The notes under the pieces were generated by a model. That model was given only the letters and a program-made list of their open reading frames with translations. It did no database searches and was not told the DNA's origin. Below, one piece after another: positions 1-8,485 of a stretch of 64,000 nt of DNA. The translations under genes were made by a program, and so were the position numbers. Numbering within the stretch: the first letter of the stretch is position 1; each line of letters starts with the position of its first letter. The DNA lies in assembly GCF_012971725.1 (NCBI RefSeq), contig NZ_CP048833.1, forward strand, positions 3,286,001 through 3,350,000, read 5' to 3'. The stretch is from Pseudomonas multiresinivorans (GTDB lineage Bacteria; Pseudomonadota; Gammaproteobacteria; Pseudomonadales; Pseudomonadaceae).

Positions 1-906
1 CATGCCCTGGGTGTCGCTGGGCGAAGTGAGCACGGTGAAGATGGACGGGTCCGGGTGGTCGTAGCTCACCGTGCCGATGGTGTTGAAGCGGCGCAGGTCG
101 TATTTGTAGGGCACGTTGTTGCCGTGCCAGGCGACTACGTCCAGCGGCGAGTGGTCGAGCTGGGTGGCCCAGAGTTCGCCGAGGAATTTCTGCACCAGTT
201 GCACTGGGCCTTCCACGTCTTCGTAATGCGCCACCGGGGCGAGGAAGTCGCGGGCATTGGCCAGGCCGTTGCTGCCGATGGGGCCGAGGTCGGGCAGGCG
301 CAGGGCGGCGCCGTGGTTCTCGGCGATATAGCCGGCGGCCTCGGTGTCGAGCAGTTCGACGCGCAAGCGCATGCCACGCGGGATCACGGCGATTTCCAGC
401 GGCTCGACCTCCAGCACGCCCAGCTCGGTGACCAGGCGAAGGCGGCCGGCCTGGGGCACGATCAGCAGCTCGCCATCGGCGTTGAAGAACACCCGGCGCA
501 TGGAAATGTTGGCGCGGTAGGCGTACAGGCTGACGCCGCTGCAGGCGTCCGCCTCGGCGTTGGCGGCCATGCATAGCAGGCCGTCGACGAAGTCGGTAGG
601 CTCCTGCGGCATTCCAAAGCTGTTCCAGCGCAGGCGATTGGGCGTAACCGGGCCAAGCTCGGTGCCGGTGATCTGCCGCTCCAGGCGCTCGAAGCGCGGG
701 TGTGCGGCGGACGGGCGGATGCGATACAGCCAGGTGCGCCGGGCTTCGCTGCGCGGGACGGTGAAGGCGGTGCCGGAGAACTGCTCGGCGTAGAGGCCGA
801 ACGGCACCTGCTGCGGCGAGTTCCTGCCTACGGGCAGGGCGCCCGGCAGGGCCTCGCTGGCGAATTCGTTGCCGAACCCGGATTGGTAGGCAGGAGAGGC
901 GGTCAT
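1..906 (-). CDS. hmgA: homogentisate 1,2-dioxygenase (3' part outside window)
   Basis: This is the N-terminal 302 residues of homogentisate 1,2-dioxygenase, the ring-cleaving iron enzyme of tyrosine/phenylalanine catabolism that makes maleylacetoacetate. The start MTASPAYQSGFGNEF is the typical family N-terminus, with the conserved blocks YRIRPSAAHPRF, NRLRWNSFGMP and WHGNNVPYKYDLRRF (His261). The family is about 430 residues long, so the last third, including the iron ligands, lies beyond base 1. It is divergent from an IclR-type regulator with 99 bp between start codons, the usual hmgA/hmgR arrangement in Pseudomonas. Expression is therefore probably induced by homogentisate through that regulator. 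Confidence 0.96.
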   Translation of the reverse strand, partial: MTASPAYQSGFGNEFASEALPGALPVGRNSPQQVPFGLYAEQFSGTAFTVPRSEARRTWLYRIRPSAAHPRFERLERQITGTELGPVTPNRLRWNSFGMPQEPTDFVDGLLCMAANAEADACSGVSLYAYRANISMRRVFFNADGELLIVPQAGRLRLVTELGVLEVEPLEIAVIPRGMRLRVELLDTEAAGYIAENHGAALRLPDLGPIGSNGLANARDFLAPVAHYEDVEGPVQLVQKFLGELWATQLDHSPLDVVAWHGNNVPYKYDLRRFNTIGTVSYDHPDPSIFTVLTSPSDTQGM

Positions 907-926
907 GGTGGTTTTACTCTTGTTAT

Positions 927-953
927 CGTAATTGAATTACGATTAACGTAATT
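927..953. promoter_or_regulatory. palindromic operator between hmgA and the IclR regulator
   Basis: A near-perfect palindrome with arms CGTAATT and AATTACG around one base occupies 927-941, and a third copy of the half-site CGTAATT follows at 947-953. It lies in the 99-bp divergent intergenic region, just upstream of the hmgA start at 906. Binding by the adjacent IclR protein is inferred from position; IclR regulators of this pathway bind short palindromes in the hmg promoter. Confidence 0.6.
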
Positions 954-1005
954 TTGTGTCGACGGCCCGTCAAGTCCGTCTGGGAGTTCCTTTAAGTTGA
1001 AGACC

Positions 1006-1797
1006 ATGAACGAGGCAGAAGACTCCGTCCCGACGAAGGGCGCAAAAGTGCAGTCCGCCGAGGTCGGCACGCAGATCCTCAAGGCCCTGGCGGACCTCGC
1101 GCCGAGCACCTCGCTCAAGCGCCTGGGCGAGTACCTGGACATGCCGGCGGCCAAGGTTCACCGCTACCTGCAGGCGCTGATCGCCAGCGGCTTCGCCGAG
1201 CAGGACCCGGTGACCAACCATTACGGCCTGGGGCGCGAGGCGCTCTATGTCGGCCTGGCGGCGATCCGTCGGCTGGACGTGGTGAAGGTGGCCAGTCCTG
1301 CGCTGGCGGAGTTGCGTGACACCCTCGGGCAGACCTGCTTCCTGGCCATCTGGGGCAGCCACGGGCCGACAGTGGTGCAGGTGGAGCCGGCGCAGGGGAT
1401 GGTCACGCTGGTCACGCAAGTGGGCTCGGTGCTGCCGCTGCACGGCTCGTCCACCGGGCTGGTGTTCGCGGCGTTCAAGGCGGGGTTGGAAGAGGGTGCG
1501 GACCAGGCTGTGCTCGGCAGTATCCGTAGCGAAGGCCTGCATGCGATCCACGGCCTGTTGATGCCGGGGGTGAATGCGCTGTCGGTGCCGCTGTTCAAGA
1601 CCGGCCGGGAGCTGGCTGGGGTGATTACCGTGGTCGGGTCGCAGGCGAGCTTTGCCGCCGAAGCTCATGGCGAGGCGGCGCGGACCTTGCTGGCGATGGC
1701 GCGGCAGGTGAGTTTGCGGATGGGGGGAGATATCTGGGATTACGACGCTCCGGGGGGCCCTCTCCCTAACCCTCTCCCTGAAGGGAGAGGGGACTGA
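1006..1797 (+). CDS. hmgR: IclR-family regulator, probable HmgR
   Basis: IclR-family transcription factor, about 263 residues. An N-terminal winged helix-turn-helix (about residues 20-80, with LGEYLDMPAAKVHRYLQALI as the recognition region) is followed by an IclR effector-binding domain to about residue 245. Its divergence from hmgA suggests that it is the homogentisate-responsive repressor HmgR. ATG 1006 is preferred; a TTG at 997 in the same frame is possible, and neither has a strong ribosome site. Oddly, the last 15 or so codons (from about 1750) read through a CCCTCTCCCT repeat element, giving the tail GGPLPNPLPEGRGD, which is not part of the IclR fold. The original stop was probably lost when the repeat arrived. 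Confidence 0.85.
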   Translation: MNEAEDSVPTKGAKVQSAEVGTQILKALADLAPSTSLKRLGEYLDMPAAKVHRYLQALIASGFAEQDPVTNHYGLGREALYVGLAAIRRLDVVKVASPALAELRDTLGQTCFLAIWGSHGPTVVQVEPAQGMVTLVTQVGSVLPLHGSSTGLVFAAFKAGLEEGADQAVLGSIRSEGLHAIHGLLMPGVNALSVPLFKTGRELAGVITVVGSQASFAAEAHGEAARTLLAMARQVSLRMGGDIWDYDAPGGPLPNPLPEGRGD

Positions 1798-1898
1798 ATG
1801 GAGCGCTTTGAGAGAACCGCGCTCGCCGGCTGACTTGAGGCAACACTTCGTGCGGAACGGCTCCCTCTCCCTTCAGGGAGAGGGCTGGGGAGAGGGTG
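1757..1898. repeat. two CCCTCTCCCT/AGGGAGAGGG hairpin repeats
   Basis: Two copies of a GC-rich dyad repeat lie about 100 bp apart, at about 1757-1793 and 1862-1898. Each pairs CCCTCTCCCT with AGGGAGAGGG around a short loop. The first copy provides the 3' end of the regulator gene; the second is in the non-coding gap before the convergent LysR gene. Relatives occur at about 17757-17793 and 30641-30685. Confidence 0.75.
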
Positions 1899-1973
1899 GT
1901 GGGCCAACCCCTGACTGTCCGAAGAAACGATTTTTTAGGAGCGCGCACCAAAGTTCGTTGCTGCAGAACCGTG

Positions 1974-2876
1974 TCACTCCCGCTCCATCCCCGCCCAGTC
2001 CGTCCCCTTCACCAGCACATCGCTCAGCGCCTGCGCGGCGCTGGAGAGCTTGTGCTCCGCCAGGCAGAACAGGCCGACGCGGCGCTCGATGCAGGGTTCT
2101 TCGAGCGCCACGCAGCGCGCACCCAGTTCCTCCATCTGCTGCCGGCACAGGCGCGGCACCGCACTGACGCCCAGCCCTTCGGCGACCATGCGGCCCACCG
2201 TCACCAACTGATGGCTTTCGAACGCCACCGGTAGCCGCCCGTGCCGTGACGCCAACTGGTCCTCCAGCAGCAAACGTACGGCGGATGGGCGCTGCAGGGT
2301 GATGAAGTGGTCTTCCAGCAACTGCTCCCAGGTGATTTTCGATGCGCCCGCGAAGGGCGAAGCGGCCGGCAGCACGGCGACGAAACGGTCGGTGTAGAAG
2401 GGCGTGAAAGTCAGCCCGTCCAGGCTGTCCGGCTCCAGGGCGATGCCCAGTTCCACACGGCGATTGCGCACCATTTCCAGTACCTGTTCGTTGATCACGT
2501 CGTGCACCGCCACGTTCACCTTCGGGTGGCGATCGCGGAAGGTGCGCAGTACGGCAGGCAGCAGGTTGCCGGCGAAGGAGGGCATGGCTGCGATGGATAC
2601 CTTGCCCAGTTGCAAGGTGAAGTGCTGGTGCATCAGTTCTTCTGCGTTATCCCAGTCCGCCAGCAGGCGCCGGGCCACCGGCAGCAGCGTTTCGCCCTCC
2701 GGCGTCAGCGCCACATTGCGCGTGGTGCGCACCAGCAATTGCCCGCCAAGGGATTCCTCCAGGCTCTTGATCGCCAGGCTCAGCGCCGGTTGCGACAGGT
2801 GCAGGCGCTCGCAGGCCTGGGCGAAACTCAGGCTCTGGGCGACGGCGAGGAAGGCGCGCAGTTGCTTCACGGTCAT
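1974..2876 (-). CDS. dhcR: LysR-family regulator of the CoA-transferase operon (DhcR-like)
   Basis: LysR-type regulator, 300 residues: N-terminal helix-turn-helix (VKQLRAFLAVAQSLSFAQACERLHLSQPALSLAIKSLE) and a periplasmic-binding-like effector domain from about residue 90. The start ATG 2876 gives the standard LysR N-terminus MTVKQLRAFL; an in-frame upstream ATG at 2921 would add an atypical leader. It is divergent from the CoA-transferase/thiolase operon at 2999 with 122 bp between starts, so it probably activates that operon in response to its substrate. The gene order matches the P. aeruginosa dhcR-dhcA-dhcB region, where DhcR is tied to dehydrocarnitine use. The symbol is by context. Confidence 0.8.
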   Translation of the reverse strand: MTVKQLRAFLAVAQSLSFAQACERLHLSQPALSLAIKSLEESLGGQLLVRTTRNVALTPEGETLLPVARRLLADWDNAEELMHQHFTLQLGKVSIAAMPSFAGNLLPAVLRTFRDRHPKVNVAVHDVINEQVLEMVRNRRVELGIALEPDSLDGLTFTPFYTDRFVAVLPAASPFAGASKITWEQLLEDHFITLQRPSAVRLLLEDQLASRHGRLPVAFESHQLVTVGRMVAEGLGVSAVPRLCRQQMEELGARCVALEEPCIERRVGLFCLAEHKLSSAAQALSDVLVKGTDWAGMERE

Positions 2877-2887
2877 TGATAAAAATA

Positions 2888-2904
2888 CCAAATCAATCGA
2901 TTGG
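2888..2904. promoter_or_regulatory. palindrome in the LysR/CoA-transferase divergent promoter
   Basis: The AT-rich divergent region contains a 10-bp perfect palindrome CAATCGATTG (2894-2903) within CCAAATCAATCGATTGG, starting 12 bp upstream of the LysR start. Its position suits an autoregulatory LysR site, but no TSS data are available. Confidence 0.35.
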
Positions 2905-2998
2905 AAAAACAAACTTAACAAATCAGTCTGTGCCGGTGAAGCTGCATTCGCTCTCTGACCGATGGGTCGGACACTCCAAATAAGAAAGAGGCAGCAAC

Positions 2999-3694
2999 AT
3001 GGCAGGACTCGACAAGCGTGTAGGCAGTTACGAGGAAGCCCTCGCCGGGCTCACCGACGACATGACGGTACTGGCGGGCGGCTTCGGCATCTGCGGTATC
3101 CCGGAAAACCTCATCGCGCACATCCGCAAGCTGGGCGTGAAGGGCCTGACCGTGGTCTCCAACAACTGCGGCATCGACGGCTTCGGTCTCGGCGTGCTGC
3201 TGGAGGACCGGCAGATCCGCAAGATGATCGCTTCCTACGTCGGCGAGAACGCCCTGTTCGAGCAGCAGTTGTTGTCGGGTGAACTGGAGGTCGAACTGAC
3301 TCCACAGGGCACCCTGGCAGAAAAACTCCGCGCTGGCGGCGCCGGCATCCCGGCCTTCTTCACCGCCACCGGCTACGGCACTCCGGTCGCCGATGGCAAG
3401 GAAGTGCGTGAGTTCGACGGCCGCCATTACGTGATGGAGCGCGCCATCACCGGCGACTTCGCCATCGTCAAGGGCTGGAAGGCCGACCACTACGGCAACG
3501 TCATCTACCGCCACACCGCGCAGAACTTCAATCCCATCGTCGCCACCGCGGGCCGCATCACCGTCGTCGAAGTGGAAGAGATCGTCGAACCGGGCGAACT
3601 GGACCCCACCCAGATCCACACCCCCGGCATCTACGTCGACCGCATCATTCAGGGCTCCTTCGAAAAGCGCATCGAAAAGCGCACGACTCGCTAA
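2999..3694 (+). CDS. dhcA: 3-oxoacid/dehydrocarnitine CoA-transferase subunit A
   Basis: Alpha subunit (231 residues) of a family I CoA-transferase that moves CoA from a donor such as succinyl-CoA to a 3-oxoacid. The N-terminal block DDMTVLAGGFGICGIPENLI is the conserved glycine-rich start of the subunit, followed by VSNNCGIDGFGLGVLL and the CoA-binding region near IPAFFTATGYGTPVADGKEVREFDG. It pairs with the B subunit at 3848, separated by a 153-bp gap with a hairpin. By synteny with P. aeruginosa the pair is DhcAB (dehydrocarnitine CoA-transferase), but acetoacetate/3-oxoacid transferase (ScoA/AtoD type) cannot be excluded from sequence alone. Confidence 0.88.
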   Translation: MAGLDKRVGSYEEALAGLTDDMTVLAGGFGICGIPENLIAHIRKLGVKGLTVVSNNCGIDGFGLGVLLEDRQIRKMIASYVGENALFEQQLLSGELEVELTPQGTLAEKLRAGGAGIPAFFTATGYGTPVADGKEVREFDGRHYVMERAITGDFAIVKGWKADHYGNVIYRHTAQNFNPIVATAGRITVVEVEEIVEPGELDPTQIHTPGIYVDRIIQGSFEKRIEKRTTR

Positions 3695-3724
3695 GGATCG
3701 GCTGCGCGTCGGCCTGGCGGCGTT

Positions 3725-3785
3725 GGATTTGAAACGAGGCCTGCTCATTTAGGGCATCTAAACTCCGCGTCCTCGTTTCAAATCC
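3725..3785. repeat. 15-bp inverted repeat between the two transferase subunits
   Basis: Perfect arms GGATTTGAAACGAGG (3725-3739) and CCTCGTTTCAAATCC (3771-3785) enclose a 31-bp spacer. The hairpin fills the dhcA-dhcB intercistronic gap, where subunits of this enzyme family are usually adjacent or overlapping. It may be an mRNA-processing or stability element, or an inserted dispersed repeat. Confidence 0.8.
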
Positions 3786-3847
3786 GCCTAGCCAGTCGCT
3801 AGCTCGCTCGATCTTCAACCGCATTGAACAAGAGAAGAGATTCAGCC

Positions 3848-4504
3848 ATGGCACTTACCCGCGAACAAATGGCTCAGCGCGTGGCGCGCGAGCTGCAGGA
3901 CGGTTTCTACGTGAACCTGGGCATCGGCATCCCGACCCTGGTCGCCAACTACGTGCCCGAGGGCATGGAAGTGATGTTGCAATCGGAGAACGGCCTGCTC
4001 GGCATGGGCGCGTTTCCCACGGAAGACAGCGTTGACGCCGACATGATCAACGCCGGCAAGCAGACCGTGACCGCCGTGAAGGGCGCGTCGATCTTCGACT
4101 CCGCGCAATCCTTCGCGATGATCCGTGGCGGCCACGTCGACCTCACCGTGCTCGGTGCCTTCGAGGTGGACGTGCAGGGCAACATCGCCTCCTGGATGAT
4201 TCCCGGCAAGCTGGTGAAAGGCATGGGCGGCGCCATGGACCTGGTGGCCGGTGCCGACAACATCATCGTCACCATGACCCACGCTTCGAAGGACGGCGAA
4301 TCCAAGCTGCTTGACAAGTGCTCGCTGCCGCTGACGGGTGCCGGCTGCATCCGCAAGGTACTCACTGATCTGGCCTACCTGGAGATCGAGGACGGCGCCT
4401 TCATCCTGCGCGAGACCGCGCCGGGCGTCAGCATCGCCGAGATCGCCGAGAAGACCGCCGGCCGCCTGATCGTGCCGGACGATGTGAAGGAAATGACCTT
4501 CTGA
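3848..4504 (+). CDS. dhcB: 3-oxoacid/dehydrocarnitine CoA-transferase subunit B
   Basis: Beta subunit (218 residues) of the same CoA-transferase. The active-site glutamate that forms the glutamyl-CoA thioester is visible as Glu47 in the motif SENGLLGMG, after the conserved NLGIGIPTLVANYVP. ATG 3848 is used because it follows GAAGAGATTCAGCC and gives the family N-terminus MALTREQMAQRVARELQDG; an upstream in-frame ATG at 3824 has no such support. It is co-directional with subunit A, the thiolase and the transporter and probably forms one operon with them. Confidence 0.9.
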   Translation: MALTREQMAQRVARELQDGFYVNLGIGIPTLVANYVPEGMEVMLQSENGLLGMGAFPTEDSVDADMINAGKQTVTAVKGASIFDSAQSFAMIRGGHVDLTVLGAFEVDVQGNIASWMIPGKLVKGMGGAMDLVAGADNIIVTMTHASKDGESKLLDKCSLPLTGAGCIRKVLTDLAYLEIEDGAFILRETAPGVSIAEIAEKTAGRLIVPDDVKEMTF

Positions 4505-4514
4505 TCTGCTTTTC

Positions 4515-4586
4515 GTAGGAGCGAGCTTGCTCGCGAACCAGCCCGCACCCCAATGCAAGAGCGTTCGCGAGCAAGCTGGCTTCTAC
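4515..4586. repeat. REP pair, GAGCGAGCTTGCTCGCGAA type
   Basis: Two facing REP units (GTAGGAGCGAGCTTGCTCGC... and TTCGCGAGCAAGCTGGCTTCTAC) lie in the 110-bp gap between dhcB and atoB. The right unit has diverged. It probably forms a stem-loop in the operon mRNA. Confidence 0.85.
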
Positions 4587-4614
4587 CAGCACATTCCGCT
4601 TTGGAGTGACACCC

Positions 4615-5796
4615 ATGCAAGACGTAGTAATCGTTGCCGCCACCCGCACCGCCATCGGCGCCTTCCAGGGCAGCCTGGCGAACATTCCCGCCCACGAACT
4701 GGGCAGCCTCGTAATCCGCTCGCTGCTTGAACGCAGCGGGGTGAAGCCGGACCAGATCGACGAAGTCATCCTCGGCCAGGTGCTCACCGCCGGCGCCGGG
4801 CAGAACCCCGCGCGCCAGGCGTCCATCGGCGCGGGTCTGCCGGTTGAAGTACCCGCGATGACAATCAACAAGCTCTGCGGCTCGGGCCTGAAATCGCTGT
4901 TCCTCGGCGTCCAGGCGATCCGTTGCGGCGACGCCGACGCCATCATCGCAGGCGGCCAGGAAAGCATGAGCCTCGCGCCCTATGTGCTGCCCAAGGCTCG
5001 TACCGGCCTGCGCATGGGCCACGCCGAGCTACAGGACACCCTGCTGCGCGACGGCCTGATCGACGCCTTCAACGACTACCACATGGGCATCACCGCCGAG
5101 AACCTGGCGGAGAAGTTCGGCATCAGCCGTGAAGCCCAGGATGCCTTTGCCGCGCAGTCCCAGCTCAAGGCCGCCTCGGCCATCGAGGCCGGGCGCTTCA
5201 AGGACGAGATCACCCCGGTGCTGATTCCCCAGCGCAAGGGTGACCCGCTGTCCTTCGCCACCGACGAGCAGCCGCGCGCCGGCACCACTGCCGAATCCCT
5301 GGCCAAGCTCAAGCCGGCTTTCAAGAAGGACGGCACCGTCACCGCCGGCAACGCCTCCACTCTCAACGATGGCGCCGCCGCCGTGCTGCTGATGAGCGCC
5401 GAGCGCGCACGCAGTCTGAACCTGCCGGTTCTGGCGCGCATCAAAGCCTATGCCAGCAGCGGCGTAGACCCGTCGATCATGGGTATCGCTCCGGTGACCG
5501 CGACCCGTCGCTGCCTGGAGAAGGCCGGCTGGAGCCTGGACGAGGTCGAGCTGATCGAGGCCAACGAGGCCTTTGCGGCGCAGGCGCTGTCGGTCGGCAA
5601 GGAACTGGGCTGGAACGCCGAGAAGGTCAACGTCAACGGTGGCGCCGTCGCCCTTGGCCACCCGATCGGTGCTTCGGGCGCCCGCGTGCTGGTGACGCTG
5701 CTCCACGAAATGCTCCGCCGCGATGCGAAGAAGGGCCTGGCCACCCTGTGCATCGGTGGCGGCCAGGGTGTCGCCATGGCTCTTGTCAGAGACTGA
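4615..5796 (+). CDS. atoB: acetyl-CoA acetyltransferase (thiolase)
   Basis: Degradative thiolase of 393 residues that splits acetoacetyl-CoA (or the CoA ester made by the upstream transferase) into acetyl-CoA. The catalytic nucleophile is Cys88 in NKLCGSGLKS. The base/oxyanion residues are His349 in GGAVALGHPIGASG and Cys379 in CIGGGQG. ATG 4615 follows a GGAG box at 4603-4606; an in-frame GTG at 4606 overlaps that box and is rejected. Position between CoA-transferase and transporter genes fits a short-chain ketoacid/ketone-body catabolic operon. Confidence 0.95.
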   Translation: MQDVVIVAATRTAIGAFQGSLANIPAHELGSLVIRSLLERSGVKPDQIDEVILGQVLTAGAGQNPARQASIGAGLPVEVPAMTINKLCGSGLKSLFLGVQAIRCGDADAIIAGGQESMSLAPYVLPKARTGLRMGHAELQDTLLRDGLIDAFNDYHMGITAENLAEKFGISREAQDAFAAQSQLKAASAIEAGRFKDEITPVLIPQRKGDPLSFATDEQPRAGTTAESLAKLKPAFKKDGTVTAGNASTLNDGAAAVLLMSAERARSLNLPVLARIKAYASSGVDPSIMGIAPVTATRRCLEKAGWSLDEVELIEANEAFAAQALSVGKELGWNAEKVNVNGGAVALGHPIGASGARVLVTLLHEMLRRDAKKGLATLCIGGGQGVAMALVRD

Positions 5797-5827
5797 GGAC
5801 CACGCGACCAACGATTGATTGGCGAGC

Positions 5828-5858
5828 GCCGGTCGGCATGCACCCATGCCGGACCGGC
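5828..5858 (+). other. intercistronic hairpin upstream of the transporter
   Basis: The arms GCCGGTCGGCAT and ATGCCGGACCGGC pair with one bulged base around a short CGCACCC-like loop in the 246-bp gap between atoB and the transporter. No U-run follows, so it is more likely an mRNA-processing or attenuation structure than a terminator. Nothing else recognisable was seen in the gap. Confidence 0.4.
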
Positions 5859-6042
5859 AGGCGGATGGGAGGTGGGCACACCGACAGACGACATCCGCCA
5901 AGGTTCTGCGATGTCTCCCGGCATCCGCAGTAGCCCTTGCGTCACCGTCCGGCCCCACGCAGGCCGGGCGGTTTTTCTGTTCTGCAGATACAGACAAGCT
6001 CATCACAAATGAGCCATTACAAGAACAACGAGGTAGACCTTT

Positions 6043-7482
6043 ATGAATTCCCACCTGCACACCCCCAGCAGCGCCTTGCAGGACAGCCGTTCGGCGCGCT
6101 TCGCCATGGCCTGTTCGAACTGGGCCGAACGCTGGTTCCCCGACTCCTGGGTCTTCGCCGCGCTGGCGGTGCTGATCGTCACTGTTGCCGCCCTGGCCAT
6201 TGGCGCACCCGCCACCGAAACCGCCAAGGCCTTCGGTGACGGCTTCTGGAGCCTGATTCCTTTCACCATGCAAATGGCCTTCGTGGTCATCGGTGGCTAT
6301 GTCGTAGCCAGCTCCGGCCCGGCTTCCCGGCTCATCGACCTGTTCGCCCGCGTGCCGAACAACGGCCGTTCGGCAGTCGCCTGGGTCGCGGTCATTTCCA
6401 TGGTCGCTTCGCTGCTCAACTGGGGCCTGTCGCTGGTGTTCGGTGGTTTGCTGGTGCGCGCCCTGGCGCGCCGCGAAGACCTGAAGATGGACTACCGCGC
6501 CGCCGGCGCTGCCGCCTACCTGGGCCTGGGAGCCGTGTGGGCGCTGGGCCTGTCGTCGTCAGCCGCGCAACTGCAGGCCAACCCGGCCAGCCTGCCGCCG
6601 TCAATCCTGGCGATCACGGGCGTCATTCCGTTCACCGAGACCATCTTCCTCTGGCAATCCGGCGTGATGCTGCTGGCCCTGGTGCTGGTGTCACTGGTGA
6701 TCGCCTACATGACCGCACCCGGCGCCGGCAGCGCCCGCGACGCCAAGGCTTGCGGCGTGGACGTCAGCTTCACCCCGCCGAGTGCGCCGAAGGCCACCCG
6801 CCCGGGCGAGTGGCTGGAGCACAGCCCGCTGCTGATCCTGATGCTGGTGGCCCTGGCCGGCGGCTGGCTGTATCACGAGTTCAGCACCAAGCCGGCGATC
6901 ACCGCGATCTCCGGACTGAACACTTACAACCTGCTGTTCATCATGGTCGGTGCGCTGCTGCACTGGCGCCCGCGCAACTTCCTCGACGCCGTGGCGCGCG
7001 CCGTGCCGACCACCACCGGCGTGCTGATCCAGTTCCCGCTGTATGGCTCCATCGCCGCGATCATGACCACCGTGAAGGGCGGCGACGGCGCGACCATCGC
7101 CCACCATATCTCCACCTTCTTCGTGCAGATCGCTTCCCACGACACCTACGCGCTGCTGATGGGCGTGTACTCGGCGGTGCTGGGCTTCTTCATCCCGTCC
7201 GGTGGCGGCAAGTGGATCATCGAGGCGCCCTATGTGATGCAGGTGGCCAATGAGCTGCAATACCACCTGGGCTGGGCAGTGCAGATCTACAACGCCGCCG
7301 AGGCGCTGCCGAACCTGATCAACCCGTTCTACATGCTGCCGCTGCTGGGCGTGCTGGGACTGAAGGCCCGCGACCTGATCGGCTTCAGCTTCGTCCAGTT
7401 GCTGGTGCACATCCCGCTGGTGCTGTTCCTGCTCTGGGCGCTGGGCACCACCCTGCAGTACCTGCCGCCGGTCCAGCCGTAA
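6043..7482 (+). CDS. atoE: short-chain fatty acid transporter (AtoE family)
   Basis: Inner-membrane transporter of the AtoE/SCFA family, 479 residues with about twelve hydrophobic segments. Recognisable family blocks include SARFAMACSNWAERWFPDSWVFA near the N-terminus, WGLSLVFGGLLVRALARR, and FIPSGGGKWIIEAPYVM near residue 390. It probably imports acetoacetate or another short-chain acid used by the upstream CoA-transferase and thiolase. The start follows ACGAGGTAGACCTTT. A rho-independent terminator follows 27 bp after the stop, closing the operon. Confidence 0.9.
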   Translation: MNSHLHTPSSALQDSRSARFAMACSNWAERWFPDSWVFAALAVLIVTVAALAIGAPATETAKAFGDGFWSLIPFTMQMAFVVIGGYVVASSGPASRLIDLFARVPNNGRSAVAWVAVISMVASLLNWGLSLVFGGLLVRALARREDLKMDYRAAGAAAYLGLGAVWALGLSSSAAQLQANPASLPPSILAITGVIPFTETIFLWQSGVMLLALVLVSLVIAYMTAPGAGSARDAKACGVDVSFTPPSAPKATRPGEWLEHSPLLILMLVALAGGWLYHEFSTKPAITAISGLNTYNLLFIMVGALLHWRPRNFLDAVARAVPTTTGVLIQFPLYGSIAAIMTTVKGGDGATIAHHISTFFVQIASHDTYALLMGVYSAVLGFFIPSGGGKWIIEAPYVMQVANELQYHLGWAVQIYNAAEALPNLINPFYMLPLLGVLGLKARDLIGFSFVQLLVHIPLVLFLLWALGTTLQYLPPVQP

Positions 7483-7508
7483 CCACGCATTCGGTCCCGG
7501 TAGCAGCG

Positions 7509-7540
7509 AGCCCGGATGTCGTAAGATATCCGGGCTTTTT
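7509..7540. terminator. terminator between atoE and the convergent LysR gene
   Basis: A 9-bp perfect stem AGCCCGGAT/ATCCGGGCT (7509-7517, 7528-7536) is followed by a T-run to 7540. It lies between convergent genes and may serve both. Confidence 0.85.
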
Positions 7541-7545
7541 CATGG

Positions 7546-8466
7546 TCAGCCGCGGCTGATTTCCACCGGGCCCAGTACGCGGACGTCCAGGTGCTCGCCG
7601 CTGAGTTGCGCGGCATCCTGGTCGAACACTTCGCGCAGCCAGTCGCTGACCGCCTGGAAGCGGCCGATGCGGCCGGCGTCGCGGTGGCTGAGCAGCCAGA
7701 TTTCCCGCACGACCACCGGCCCGGACAGCCGCACCAACCCCTCGCGATCACCGAGGATGCACGGCAGCAAGGCCATGCCCAGGCCGCTCTGGCAGGCGTG
7801 GATCAGCGTGGTCACACTGCTGGCGCGCAGGGCGAGACTGGCCTCGGGCGCGAAGCGGCGTACCCAGGCCATCTCCGGCGTATCGTCGAGTTCTTCGCCG
7901 TAACCCAGCCAGGCCTGTTGTGGCCACAACTCCACCGGCACGCGGGAAAAGGACGTGGCCGCGTACACCGCGAAGCCGATGTCGGCGACTTTGCGCATCA
8001 CCAGCGCGGCATCCTCTGCGGGGCGCGCCAGGCGCAGGGCGAAGTCGGCCTCGCGGCGGGTGAAGGACAGCGAGCGATTCGCCGGGATCAGTTGCAGCTG
8101 CAGGGCCGGGTAGGTCCGCGCCAGGTGGGGCATGTGCTGCACCAGCCAGTGGCTGAAGAGGAAGTCCACTGCCGTGATGCGTACGCAGCCGCTGATGGCG
8201 CTGGCTTCGTCGCGAGTCTCCAGCAGCATGCTCTGCACGTCGCCGAGAATACGCTCGGCATGGCTGAGGAAGGCCTCGCCGGCATCGGTGGCCTTGTAGC
8301 CGGAGTTGTCGCGGATGAACAGCCGGGTCTGCAGCGCGGCTTCCGCCGCCACCAGGCGCCGGCTCATGGTCGAGGGATCGACGCCCAGCGCGCGGCCGGC
8401 GGCGCTCATGCTGCCGTGGCGGGCGAGGGCGAGGAGGATCGGGATGTCGTTCCAGTCGAAGTTCAT
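7546..8466 (-). CDS. LysR-family transcriptional regulator
   Basis: LysR-type regulator, 306 residues: helix-turn-helix at about residues 5-60 (DIPILLALARHGSMSAAGRALGVDPSTMSRRLVAAEAALQ) and a substrate-binding domain with the signature RITAVDFLFSHWL. ATG 8466 follows a GGAGATCGCC ribosome site. It is transcribed from just behind the hydrolase gene at 8486-9013 with a 19-bp gap, so the two are probably cotranscribed rather than divergent. That is less usual for LysR genes. The target is unknown. Confidence 0.85.
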   Translation of the reverse strand: MNFDWNDIPILLALARHGSMSAAGRALGVDPSTMSRRLVAAEAALQTRLFIRDNSGYKATDAGEAFLSHAERILGDVQSMLLETRDEASAISGCVRITAVDFLFSHWLVQHMPHLARTYPALQLQLIPANRSLSFTRREADFALRLARPAEDAALVMRKVADIGFAVYAATSFSRVPVELWPQQAWLGYGEELDDTPEMAWVRRFAPEASLALRASSVTTLIHACQSGLGMALLPCILGDREGLVRLSGPVVVREIWLLSHRDAGRIGRFQAVSDWLREVFDQDAAQLSGEHLDVRVLGPVEISRG

Positions 8467-8485
8467 GGCGATCTCCTGGCGGGTT

